The translations under genes and the position numbers were made by a program. Shown here in pieces: positions 6,160 through 13,055 of a stretch of DNA of 13,055 bases. The notes under the pieces were generated by a model. That model was not told where the DNA came from, did not search any database, and was given only the letters and a program-made list of their open reading frames with translations. This DNA is from an uncultured Pelagibacteraceae bacterium (GTDB taxonomy: Bacteria > Pseudomonadota > Alphaproteobacteria > Pelagibacterales > Pelagibacteraceae), in the NCBI GenBank assembly GCA_902602105.1, contig CACKPP010000015.1:1-13055 (forward strand). The letters are read 5' to 3'. Numbering within the stretch: the stretch's first letter is position 1; the number at the start of each line of letters is the position of its first letter.

Positions 6160-6720
6160 TTAAATCTTTTTTACATACTCTAAGTTTCGAGTATCAACTA
6201 TTATTTCATCTCCAGACTCAATAAAAGGAGGAACTTGAATATTTAAACCGTTACTTAAAACAGCAGGTTTATATGAAGAAGAAACTGTTTGTCCTTTTAA
6301 AGCTACATCTGTAGTTTCTATTTTACATGTTACTTGATTTGGTAAATCAACAGAAATAGCTTTTTCATTATAAAAATTTATTGAAACTTCCAAGTTTTCA
6401 GTAAGCAATTTTCCTTTTTCACCAACTAAATTCTTTTTTAATTCTATTTGTTCAAATGATTTGGGTTCCATAAAAAAGTAACTATCTTCATCTTCGTATA
6501 AAAAATTATAATTTATCTCTTCCAATGATGCTTTTTCAACATTTTCACTTGATCTAAATCTTTCATTTAATTTTGTATTTTTATTTACACTTTTCATTTC
6601 TACTTGTGCAAATGCACCACCCTTACCGGGCTTTACGTGTTGAGTCTTAAGTACTTGCCACAAATCATTTTTGTACTCTAATAGCATCCCAACTCTTATT
6701 TCACCTGCGTTAATTTTCAT
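6160..6720 (-). CDS. efp: Translation elongation factor P
   Basis: The product is 186 residues, the standard EF-P length with three beta-barrel domains. The N-terminal KOW-like domain starts INAGEIRVGMLLEY and carries the loop KPGKGGAFAQVEMKS with Lys33 at the position that is β-lysylated by EpmA/EpmB in other bacteria. The C-terminal OB domain ends with SGDEIIVDTRNLEYVKK. EF-P relieves ribosome stalling at polyproline stretches. Its ATG overlaps the TGA of the upstream thiE-like gene in an ATGA arrangement, so the two are translationally coupled. No modification-enzyme gene is in this window. Confidence 0.97.
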   Translation of the reverse strand: MKINAGEIRVGMLLEYKNDLWQVLKTQHVKPGKGGAFAQVEMKSVNKNTKLNERFRSSENVEKASLEEINYNFLYEDEDSYFFMEPKSFEQIELKKNLVGEKGKLLTENLEVSINFYNEKAISVDLPNQVTCKIETTDVALKGQTVSSSYKPAVLSNGLNIQVPPFIESGDEIIVDTRNLEYVKKI

Positions 6721-7331
6721 TTAAGTTTTTTAATTGCTTCTATTGGTTTTAGTTTTTTATTATTCCAAATGTAGCCTGAGATAGCTAAAAAGTTAGCTTT
6801 ATTCAATAGTAGATTTTTATAATTCTTAGAATTAATACCACCAATAGCAACAATAGGAGTATTTGTTATCTTTTTAATTTTTTTAATTAAACTTATATTA
6901 GCTTTATATTTAGTTTTTTTAGTTTTTGAAGTATAGAATGAGCCAAAAGCTAGATAGTCAGCTTTGTTTTTAAGTGCTAATTTAGCCAACCTTATAGAGT
7001 TATGACATGTGATACCAATTATTTTTTTTTTCAATATCTTTCTTGCTTTAAATATTTTCATATCTTTCTGACCTAAATGACAACCATCAGAATTTAATTT
7101 TTTGGCAAGTAAAACATCATCATTTATTAAAAATTTCACCTTATATTTTTTACAGATTTTCTGAGTTTTTTTTCCTATAAATAATTTTTTTTTAAAAGGT
7201 AAATTTTTGAGTCTAAGTTGAAAAAAACTTATTTTTTTTATCTTTAAAACCTTTGTTAGATGGTTGTAAAAAGATTTACTAATTTTATTCGGGGATATTA
7301 GGTAAATAAATTTTTTTTTATTGACTCTCAA
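6717..7331 (-). CDS. Thiamine phosphate synthase family protein (ThiE/TenI-like, divergent)
   Basis: The product is 204 residues, a TIM-barrel of the ThiE/TenI family. Motifs in order: FQLRLK (37-42, usually QLREK), LINDDVLLA (68-76), DGCHLGQKD (82-90), GITCHN (106-111), ADYLAFGSFYTSKTKK (124-139), VAIGGI (161-166) and the ISG of the phosphate site. Most pyrophosphate/Mg2+ contacts (Asn70, Asp71, Asp90, Thr137, Lys138) are kept. However, the usual Glu of QLREK is Leu, the serine of GxSxH is Thr, and the protein is unusually lysine-rich. It could be a working but drifted thiamine phosphate synthase or a paralogue with another role. The start is TTG at 7331 with no binding site, overlapping the end of fba by 14 bases; no Met occurs in the conserved N-terminus. 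Confidence 0.7.
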   Translation of the reverse strand: MRVNKKKFIYLISPNKISKSFYNHLTKVLKIKKISFFQLRLKNLPFKKKLFIGKKTQKICKKYKVKFLINDDVLLAKKLNSDGCHLGQKDMKIFKARKILKKKIIGITCHNSIRLAKLALKNKADYLAFGSFYTSKTKKTKYKANISLIKKIKKITNTPIVAIGGINSKNYKNLLLNKANFLAISGYIWNNKKLKPIEAIKKLK

Positions 7332-8328
7332 TTTCTTTAGACCATTTTCCTTGAGCAGCTAATGTATTCATTTTTGCCCTATGATTAAATACTTTTTGTG
7401 TACCATTTATATCTTGAATATTTTTTGACCAAAATTTTAGAGCACTTTGTTGAAGAGCTCGTCCATAAGAATAACTCATTATAAAATTAGTATTATTGTT
7501 TTTATTGATTAAATTTAAATTTTCTGTTGCTTCTATCTCAGATTGTCCACCTGATAAAAAGGCAATACCTGGTACTTCAGATGGCACTGAATTTTTAAGA
7601 CAATCTAAAGTTAGTTTTGCTACTTCTTCATTAGAAATTTTATTTTTAGATTTATTTCCAGCCAAAATCATATTGGGCTTTAATATAATTCCTTTCAAAT
7701 CAACTTTATGAATAATTAGTTCATCAAAGCATTTTTTTATAACTTCAGAAGTTTTTTGATAGCAATCTTGTGCTGAATGATCTCCATCCATTAATAGTTC
7801 TGGTTCAACGATTGGAACCATACTACACTCTTGCACCAGTGCAGAATATCTCGCTAAAGCATGAGCATTAGATTGTATTGATAGTTTGCTTGGATAATTT
7901 TTAGATATATTATATACACCTCTCCATTTTGTAAATTTTGCTCCAAGTTTATAATATTCTTTTAATCTTTCCCTAAGTCCATCTAAACCTTCAGTAATTT
8001 TCTCATCATTTGATCCTGCTAAAACTTTTGCACCAGTATCAACTTTTATACCTGGGTGAGATCCTATACTTGAAATTAATTCTGGAATTTTATTTTTTTT
8101 TGATGATATTTGCTTGATTGTTTCATCGTACAAAATAACACCACCAATGCAATCTTTCATACTTGAAGAACTAAAAAGAGTTTCCCTAAACAACAATCTA
8201 TTTTCCGGGGTTGATGGCACATTTACACCTTCTAATCTTTTTGTCATTGTGCCTGTGCTTTCATCAGCAGCTAAAATACCTTTTCCGTTACCAAGAATTT
8301 CTAGTGCTATGTTATTTAGTTCAGACAT
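7318..8328 (-). CDS. fba: Class I fructose-bisphosphate aldolase
   Basis: This is a 336-residue metal-independent, Schiff-base aldolase of the eukaryote-like class I type, cleaving or forming fructose-1,6-bisphosphate. Motifs: GKGILAADESTGTM near the N-terminus, GVILYDET, AKFTKWRGVY with Lys134, VPIVEPELLMDGDHS with the catalytic Glu177, the Schiff-base lysine in GIILKPNMI (Lys217), FLSGGQSE, and MSYSYGRALQ. The ATG at 8328 was preferred over an in-frame TTG at 8334: it gives the usual MSxLxxIA start and lies two bases after the pgk stop. The gene follows pgk in the operon. In a SAR11-like cell it probably serves gluconeogenesis and pentose phosphate metabolism as much as glycolysis; that is inference. 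Confidence 0.95.
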   Translation of the reverse strand: MSELNNIALEILGNGKGILAADESTGTMTKRLEGVNVPSTPENRLLFRETLFSSSSMKDCIGGVILYDETIKQISSKKNKIPELISSIGSHPGIKVDTGAKVLAGSNDEKITEGLDGLRERLKEYYKLGAKFTKWRGVYNISKNYPSKLSIQSNAHALARYSALVQECSMVPIVEPELLMDGDHSAQDCYQKTSEVIKKCFDELIIHKVDLKGIILKPNMILAGNKSKNKISNEEVAKLTLDCLKNSVPSEVPGIAFLSGGQSEIEATENLNLINKNNNTNFIMSYSYGRALQQSALKFWSKNIQDINGTQKVFNHRAKMNTLAAQGKWSKEIESQ

Positions 8329-8330
8329 AT

Positions 8331-9509
8331 TCAATTTAAAGCTTTTATACCAGGAAGTTCTTTTCCTTCAAGATATTCTAAAAATGCTCCACCAGCAGTT
8401 GAAACAAAATTAAAATTTTTAATAGCGTTGATTTGATTTAAAACAGCAATTGTATCTCCACCTCCTGCTATAGAATAAATTGAGTTTTTATTGCTCTCTT
8501 CAATAATTTTTTTTGCAATTTCATAACTACCTATAGCAAAATTTGGATTTTCAAAATAACCTGCTGGGCCATTCCATAAAACTGTTTGACTATCTTCAAT
8601 AATATCCTTAATTTTACTTATAGTTTTTGGTCCAATATCTAAAATTAAATCATCATTTTTTATTTCATTTAATTCTTTAATTTGACTTTTGTCTTCAATA
8701 TTTTTTCCTACCGCAACATCTTCAGGATATACAATTGAGCATGAATGAGTTTTTGCAGTTTTAAAAATATCATCAATAATTGACTGACAGTTTTCCTCTT
8801 TAACTGATTTTCCTATTTGATTACCTTTATAATTCAAGATATTATTAGCCATTCCTCCCACAATAATGATGTTATCAAATTTAGGTATTAAATTTTTTAT
8901 TATACCAATTTTTGTAGAGATTTTAGATCCTCCCATAATGCAAGTAATAGGTTTTTTAACTTCACTTGTAACTTTTTTTAATGCATTTAATTCAGTTTCT
9001 AATTGAAGCCCAGCATAAGATGGTAAAAATTCAGTAATTTTACTTACAGAGGCATGAGCTCTATGTGAGCAGGAAAAGGCATCATTAACAAATATATCTG
9101 CAAGTTTAGCTAAATGTTTTGAAAAATTTTGATCATTCATTTCTTCCTCTTCATAAAATCTAATATTTTCTAAAAAAATTATTTGATCATTTGAATTTTT
9201 AAATAAATCTTCTTTTTTTAACTTAAATATATCTTCTTTAATTAATTCAACTTTTTGATTAATTTTTATTTCTAGATTTTCACAGATCGGTTTTAAAGAA
9301 AGGTTTTTATTTATTTTTCCTTTAGGTCTACCTATATGAGAAATTACTAAAATTTTAGAATTTTTTTTGATTAAAAAGTTAATTACTGGTAATATTTTAT
9401 CAATTCTTGTTGTGTCTGTAATTATTCCATTTTTTAAAGGAACATTTAAATCTAACCTTAATAGAATCCTTTTTTGATTTAGATTTTCATTATCTTTTAT
9501 ATATTTCAT
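8331..9509 (-). CDS. pgk: Phosphoglycerate kinase
   Basis: The 392-residue product has the normal two-domain length and converts 1,3-bisphosphoglycerate + ADP to 3-phosphoglycerate + ATP, reversibly. Visible motifs: LLRLDLNVPLKNG at the N-terminus, SHIGRPKG (substrate-binding Arg/His), LENIRFYEEEE, VNDAFSCSHRAHAS, GGSKISTKI (hinge and nucleotide domain), LWNGPAGYFE, SIAGGGDTIA, and STAGGAFLEYLEGKELPG at the C-terminus. Its ATG shares one base with the gap stop (TAATG), giving close translational coupling. No key residue is missing. Confidence 0.97.
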   Translation of the reverse strand: MKYIKDNENLNQKRILLRLDLNVPLKNGIITDTTRIDKILPVINFLIKKNSKILVISHIGRPKGKINKNLSLKPICENLEIKINQKVELIKEDIFKLKKEDLFKNSNDQIIFLENIRFYEEEEMNDQNFSKHLAKLADIFVNDAFSCSHRAHASVSKITEFLPSYAGLQLETELNALKKVTSEVKKPITCIMGGSKISTKIGIIKNLIPKFDNIIIVGGMANNILNYKGNQIGKSVKEENCQSIIDDIFKTAKTHSCSIVYPEDVAVGKNIEDKSQIKELNEIKNDDLILDIGPKTISKIKDIIEDSQTVLWNGPAGYFENPNFAIGSYEIAKKIIEESNKNSIYSIAGGGDTIAVLNQINAIKNFNFVSTAGGAFLEYLEGKELPGIKALN

Positions 9510-10516
9510 TAAGAAATTTTATGAAGGTATTCTACTATATTGCACATCCTATTTGAAAAACCCCATTCATTATCATACCAAGCAGAAATTTTACCCATAT
9601 TTTTTCCAACAACATTTGTTAAAGTTGTATCGACTATTGATGATGCAGGATCATGATTAAAATCAATAGATACAAGTTTTTCTCGAGTCGTTTTTAAAAC
9701 TTTTATTTTTTGTTTTTTACTAAAATTTTCAAATGCTGAATTGATTTTCTCAATACTTAAATCTTTTTTTGAACAAAAAACTAGTTCTATTAGAGAAACA
9801 TTTGGAGTAGGCACTCTTATTGCTATACCTTCTAGCTTACCTTTAAGCGATGGTATAATTTCACCAATTGTTTTTGAAGCACCAGTTGAAGTAGGCACTA
9901 TAGATTGACTTGCAGATCTAGCTCTTCTTGGATCCTTATGTGAATTATCCAAGATTCTTTGATCACTTGTAAATGAGTGTATTGTAGTCATAAAACCTTT
10001 TTCAATTTCAAAATTTTCATTTAAAACTTGAGCAATTGGTGCAAGACAATTGGTTGTACATGACGCTGCAGAAATAATGTTATCACCTTTTTTTAATTGA
10101 GTTTCGTTAACTCCAAACACAATAGTCTTATCAGCATTTTTACATGGCGCAGAAACAATAACTTTTTTTGCTCCATTATTTAAATGCGGTAATAATTTAT
10201 CTTTAGAATTAAATTTTCCAGTACACTCAAAAACATAATCAACATCAAATTTTTTCCAATTTATATTTTTTAAATCTATTTCTTGAGAAAAAGAAATTTT
10301 ATTTTTGTTAATGATTAAATTATTTTTATCAAAACCTACTTCAGCATTAAATTTTCCATGTATAGAGTCATATTTTAATAGACCAGAACAGGCTTCAGAA
10401 TTTGTTCTGTTATTAATGTGTTTTATTTCAATATTTTTATTATTGTTTTCAATAATTGAACGAAGAATCATCCTTCCTATTCTACCCATTCCATTGATAC
10501 CAACTTTTATTTTCAT
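9509..10516 (-). CDS. gap: Glyceraldehyde-3-phosphate dehydrogenase, likely NADP(H)-accepting
   Basis: The 335-residue phosphorylating GAPDH has the dinucleotide motif [10 protein letters not shown] (6-15), catalytic Cys153 in ASCTTNC, His180 and C-terminal [12 protein letters not shown]. Two coenzyme-specificity sites differ from NAD-specific enzymes. The acidic residue after β2 that binds the adenosine ribose (Asp32 in Bacillus numbering, INDL) is Asn36, followed by Arg37 (INNRT). The Leu187-Pro188 pair is Asn191-Ser192 (LDNSHKD). Changes at both sites are known from NADP-using GAPDHs, so NADP(H) or dual use is inferred. It overlaps tkt by four bases (ATGA) and pgk by one. Interconversion of glyceraldehyde-3-phosphate and 1,3-bisphosphoglycerate places it between transketolase and Pgk in the pathway. 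Confidence 0.95.
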   Translation of the reverse strand: MKIKVGINGMGRIGRMILRSIIENNNKNIEIKHINNRTNSEACSGLLKYDSIHGKFNAEVGFDKNNLIINKNKISFSQEIDLKNINWKKFDVDYVFECTGKFNSKDKLLPHLNNGAKKVIVSAPCKNADKTIVFGVNETQLKKGDNIISAASCTTNCLAPIAQVLNENFEIEKGFMTTIHSFTSDQRILDNSHKDPRRARSASQSIVPTSTGASKTIGEIIPSLKGKLEGIAIRVPTPNVSLIELVFCSKKDLSIEKINSAFENFSKKQKIKVLKTTREKLVSIDFNHDPASSIVDTTLTNVVGKNMGKISAWYDNEWGFSNRMCNIVEYLHKIS

Positions 10517-12456
10517 AATTTTTCTTTAATCCTTTTTATTATATTTTCTGAATCTAAATTAAAGTGATCAAAAATTTCTTTATATGGTGCACTTTTTCCA
10601 AAGTCATCTATTCCAAAGTTTAATCCATCGATACCAGTATATTTTTTCCAATAACTAGTTTCTGAAGCTTCTATAGATATAATTAAGTTAGTTTCAGCTA
10701 ACACTCTATTTTTATAATCTTCATTTTGTTGATCAAATAATTCCTGACAAGGCATTGATATTACTTTGGAGTAAATGTTCTCTGTGGCTAATTTATGACC
10801 AATATCACATGCTAAACTAGTTTCTGACCCTGAAGATATTATTGTCAACTTAATATCATCTCCTGTTCTTAAAATTTCATATGCACCAGCAGATGACTCA
10901 TTTTTAGAAGATACATTAACTCTAACAGGATTGACTCCTTGTCTTGTTAAAGCAATAACACTGGGACAGTTTTTATTTTCAATTGCTAACTGCCAACATT
11001 CAAACGTCTCTATTAAATCTGCTGGTCTAAATACATTTAAATTAGGAATTGATCTTAAACTTGTTAATTGTTCAATAGGTTGATGTGTTGGCCCATCTTC
11101 TCCAAGGCCAATTGAGTCATGTGTAAAAACATATATTACTTGTTGTTTCATCATTGCTGCTAATCTTATTGACGGTTTGCAATAATCACTAAATATTAAA
11201 AAAGTACCACCATAAGGAATAAAATCACTATGCAGTGCAATACCATTCATTATTCCACACATTGCATGCTCTCTAACACCATAGTGAATATAATTTCCAG
11301 AAAAATTGCCTGGCTTTATTATTTTGTGATCTTTAGTTTTTGTATTATTTGAACCCGCTAAGTCAGCTGAACCACCAATAAGATTTGGTAATTTAGAAAC
11401 AATATTTAAGAACATTTCTGATGATTTTCTTGTAGCAAGAGGTTTTAAGTTTTTTAAATAATCATTTTTAACTTTTTCAATTGAGTTAATTAATGACTTT
11501 GGAATTTTATTATCTTTAAAGATTTTTTTATTTTTCTTTTCATGTAACATGGCTTTTTTTGAGGCTCTTTCTCCAATTTTTTTCCATTCATTAAATAGAT
11601 TATTTGGAATTTCAAAAGGTTCATGTCTCCATTTTAATTTTTTTCTAACTAATTTTATTTCATCCTCACCTAAAGGACTTCCATGAGATGATGCTTTACC
11701 ACTTTTATTTGGTGAACCATAACCGATTGTTGTTTTACAAGAAATGGCTACAGGTTTTTTTGATTTTTGAGCTTTTTTAAAAGCTTTAAATATCTCTTTA
11801 TAATTATGACCATTAATTGGTAAATAATCCCAACCATAACTTTTAAATCTTTGTTCATGGTTATCCGAAACAGAAAGATTAGTTGGGCCATCAATAGATA
11901 TGGAATTATTATCAAAAAGTAAAATAAGGTTTTTTAGTTTTAGATGTCCTGCTAGACTTAGAGCTTCATGACTTATTCCTTCCATTAAACAACCATCCCC
12001 TGCAAGCACATAAGTTTTATGATTAATCCTATTTTTTCCAAATTTTTTTTTTAAAATTTCTTCCGATATAGCAAAGCCAACTGCATTTGAAATTCCTTGA
12101 CCTAAAGGACCAGTGGTAGTTTCTATCCCACTATTGGGGTGGTATTCTGGGTGACCAGCACAAATAGAATTTAGTTGCCTAAAATTTTTGATGTCACTTA
12201 GTGAAACACTTTTATAACCTGTTAAATATAATAGAGAGTAAAGCAACATAGATCCATGACCTGCAGAAAGAACAAATCTATCTCTATTTATCCAGTTTGA
12301 ATTTTTTGGATTAAAATTTAAAAAATCCTTAAAAAGAACTGTTGCCACATCTGCCATCCCCATAGGCATCCCAGGATGTCCAGAATTAGCTTTTTGAACA
12401 GCATCAATGGACAAAAATCTAATACAATTAGCTAATTCTTTATATTGTTTGCTCAA
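10513..12456 (-). CDS. tkt: Transketolase
   Basis: The 647-residue thiamine diphosphate enzyme transfers two-carbon units in the pentose phosphate pathway. Motifs: [13 protein letters not shown] (25-37) with substrate-binding His27, the TPP motif from GDGCLMEG (153-160) to [10 protein letters not shown], the catalytic glutamate in VREHAMCG (Glu396), and [20 protein letters not shown] (445-464). The length is slightly below the usual 655-670. The start is a TTG at 12456, supported by AGGA (12467-12464) seven bases upstream and by the family N-terminus. It is the first gene of the tkt-gap-pgk-fba-thiE-like-efp-suhB operon, and divergent from the coiled-coil/zapA genes. Confidence 0.96.
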   Translation of the reverse strand: MSKQYKELANCIRFLSIDAVQKANSGHPGMPMGMADVATVLFKDFLNFNPKNSNWINRDRFVLSAGHGSMLLYSLLYLTGYKSVSLSDIKNFRQLNSICAGHPEYHPNSGIETTTGPLGQGISNAVGFAISEEILKKKFGKNRINHKTYVLAGDGCLMEGISHEALSLAGHLKLKNLILLFDNNSISIDGPTNLSVSDNHEQRFKSYGWDYLPINGHNYKEIFKAFKKAQKSKKPVAISCKTTIGYGSPNKSGKASSHGSPLGEDEIKLVRKKLKWRHEPFEIPNNLFNEWKKIGERASKKAMLHEKKNKKIFKDNKIPKSLINSIEKVKNDYLKNLKPLATRKSSEMFLNIVSKLPNLIGGSADLAGSNNTKTKDHKIIKPGNFSGNYIHYGVREHAMCGIMNGIALHSDFIPYGGTFLIFSDYCKPSIRLAAMMKQQVIYVFTHDSIGLGEDGPTHQPIEQLTSLRSIPNLNVFRPADLIETFECWQLAIENKNCPSVIALTRQGVNPVRVNVSSKNESSAGAYEILRTGDDIKLTIISSGSETSLACDIGHKLATENIYSKVISMPCQELFDQQNEDYKNRVLAETNLIISIEASETSYWKKYTGIDGLNFGIDDFGKSAPYKEIFDHFNLDSENIIKRIKEKL

Positions 12457-12511
12457 AAAATTATCCTGTCTAGACTAAGAAGATTCTATTTAATAATATA
12501 AATATATATAT
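12457..12511. promoter_or_regulatory. Divergent control region between tkt and the coiled-coil/zapA unit
   Basis: These 55 bases must hold the starts of two divergent units. They include the tkt Shine-Dalgarno AGGA (complement strand, 12467-12464), a perfect 8-base palindrome GTCTAGAC (12468-12475), a GATTC (12482-12486; a GANTC site as methylated by CcrM in other alphaproteobacteria), and a (TA)n tract next to the ATG at 12512. A TAGAAT on the complement strand (12488-12483) could be the tkt -10. No convincing -35 was found for either direction. Confidence 0.45.
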
Positions 12512-12836
12512 ATGAATTCTGTGATCGAAAAAGAAAAAAAACTAATTTTAGCGTTAATAAAATTAAAAAAATTAAATCTTAAAAACCCAGATATAAAAAA
12601 GGACATTGAAAATTTAAGTACCCAAAAAAATCAATTAGAAATTGAAAAAACAGGAATTGGAAGAAAAATATAAAAGTTTAGCTGACGATTATAATGATTT
12701 GAGTAAAAAATTAGACGATTTTCAAAATCAGGAAAAAATTGAGCAAAAAAAACAAATAGAGTTTTCAGAAAAAATTGATGAATTAAATCAAGAAACAGAT
12801 ACTTTATTAGATGAAATAGATAAATGGCAAACGTAA
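12512..12836 (+). pseudogene. Small coiled-coil protein upstream of zapA (DUF4164-like), split by a +1 frameshift
   Basis: Frame one runs from the ATG at 12512 to a TAA at 12671-12673 (53 codons, opening MNSVIEKEKKLILALIKLKK). A second frame is open from after a TAG at 12636 to the TAA at 12834 and encodes QELEEKYKSLADDYNDLSKK and more heptad-like, Glu/Lys-rich sequence. Dropping one A from the run of six at 12645-12650 joins them smoothly as LEIEK-QELEEKY, a 107-residue all-helical coiled-coil protein. Small coiled-coil proteins of this size (DUF4164 family) commonly precede zapA in alphaproteobacteria and may act in cell division; family membership is inferred from position and composition. 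The gene overlaps zapA by 13 bases. The break may be a sequencing error, a real mutation or slippage at the A-run. Confidence 0.65.
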
Positions 12837-13055
12837 GCATTAAATTTAATGGTAAGGAATTTTTACTATCTTGTGAAGATGGACAAGAGGAACATTTAGA
12901 AGAATTGCTTATTCAAATAAATCAAAAATTTAACCATTTAAAAAATGATCTTGGTAATTTAGGAGAAAACAAACTTTTATTAATTACTGCAGTAAAGGTA
13001 ATGGATGAATATTATGAAACAAAAAAAAAAGTTGAACAAAAAAAAGATGAATTAA
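12824..13055 (+). CDS. zapA: Cell division protein ZapA (3' end outside window)
   Basis: The first 77 codons are present and the gene runs off the right edge. The N-terminal ZapA domain is recognisable: VSIKFNGKEFLLSCEDGQEEH (4-24), then LEELLIQINQKFNHLK, and GENKLLLITAVKVMDEYYE, followed by the start of the lysine-rich coiled coil. ZapA binds and cross-links FtsZ filaments at the division site. The ATG at 12824 lies inside the end of the preceding coiled-coil gene in another frame, so translational coupling is likely. A run of ten A at 13021-13030 lies in the coding sequence; the frame is intact across it. Confidence 0.88.
   Translation, partial: MANVSIKFNGKEFLLSCEDGQEEHLEELLIQINQKFNHLKNDLGNLGENKLLLITAVKVMDEYYETKKKVEQKKDEL

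Noticed and set aside
8329..8334. TTG at 8334 as the fba start
   Set aside because: The ATG six bases on gives the normal family N-terminus and avoids an unneeded overlap with pgk.
8114..8413. 99-codon frame on the plus strand over the fba/pgk junction
   Set aside because: It lies antisense to two strongly conserved enzymes, has no recognisable family motifs, and arises from codon composition.
12494..12513. TA dinucleotide tract as a variable microsatellite switch
   Set aside because: The tract is only a few units long in a very AT-rich promoter region; nothing beyond composition supports phase variation.
12642..12836. Independent 64-residue coiled-coil gene starting at TTG 12642
   Set aside because: It has no ribosome binding site, and its sequence continues the upstream coiled coil once one A is removed, so it is the second half of a frameshifted gene.
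12631..12840. Hydrophobic 69-codon frame on the minus strand
   Set aside because: It is antisense to the zapA-adjacent coiled-coil gene; a Lys/Glu-rich coding strand yields Phe/Leu-rich antisense frames by composition alone.
13021..13030. Run of ten A in zapA as a frameshift
   Set aside because: The ZapA frame continues correctly across it into the expected coiled coil.

Overview
The window is very probably from a SAR11-clade marine alphaproteobacterium (Candidatus Pelagibacter or a close relative). The evidence is extreme A+T richness, Lys/Asn/Ile-heavy proteins, intergenic gaps of mostly 0-55 bases, many 1-4 base gene overlaps, and clearly alphaproteobacterial genes: TrcR (DUF1013), zinc-ligand-free L31 and L36, an aa3-oxidase subunit IV-like peptide beside split pnt genes, and a coiled-coil gene plus zapA divergent from transketolase. 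This assignment is inference; no 16S gene is present.

Region 1 (1-450): the last ~92 codons of a GDP-L-fucose synthase-like gene, then a 5S rRNA gene with its own well-formed promoter and no 16S or 23S beside it. In SAR11 genomes a large hypervariable surface-polysaccharide island is known to lie between 23S and 5S, so the left edge probably catches the end of that island. Region 2 (464-4219, plus strand): rpmJ, a 36-residue membrane peptide, pntAA-pntAB-pntB (proton-translocating transhydrogenase) and a small transaldolase, all nearly abutting. Region 3 (4226-5379, minus strand): rpmE-trcR-rpsU-initiator tRNA, meeting the transaldolase head-on across only six bases. Region 4 (5415-12456, minus strand): tkt-gap-pgk-fba-thiE-like-efp-suhB, a tightly overlapping central-carbon operon ending in translation and housekeeping genes. 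Region 5 (12457-13055): a 55-base divergent promoter region, then a small coiled-coil gene broken by a +1 frameshift and the start of zapA.

Together, tkt, tal, gap, pgk and fba cover lower gluconeogenesis/glycolysis and the non-oxidative pentose phosphate pathway, and PntAB makes NADPH from NADH using the proton gradient. The GAPDH has substitutions at both classical coenzyme-specificity sites that point toward NADP(H), which would link the two halves of the window functionally.

No mobile element, CRISPR array or defence system is visible, and no stretch of 300 bases lacks a gene. The window is mostly streamlined core genome. The items most worth checking are the apparent ATT start of rpsU with alternative leader hairpins, the initiator tRNA with a changed anticodon-stem pair, the GAPDH coenzyme site, the broken gene before zapA, and the self-promoted 5S gene.
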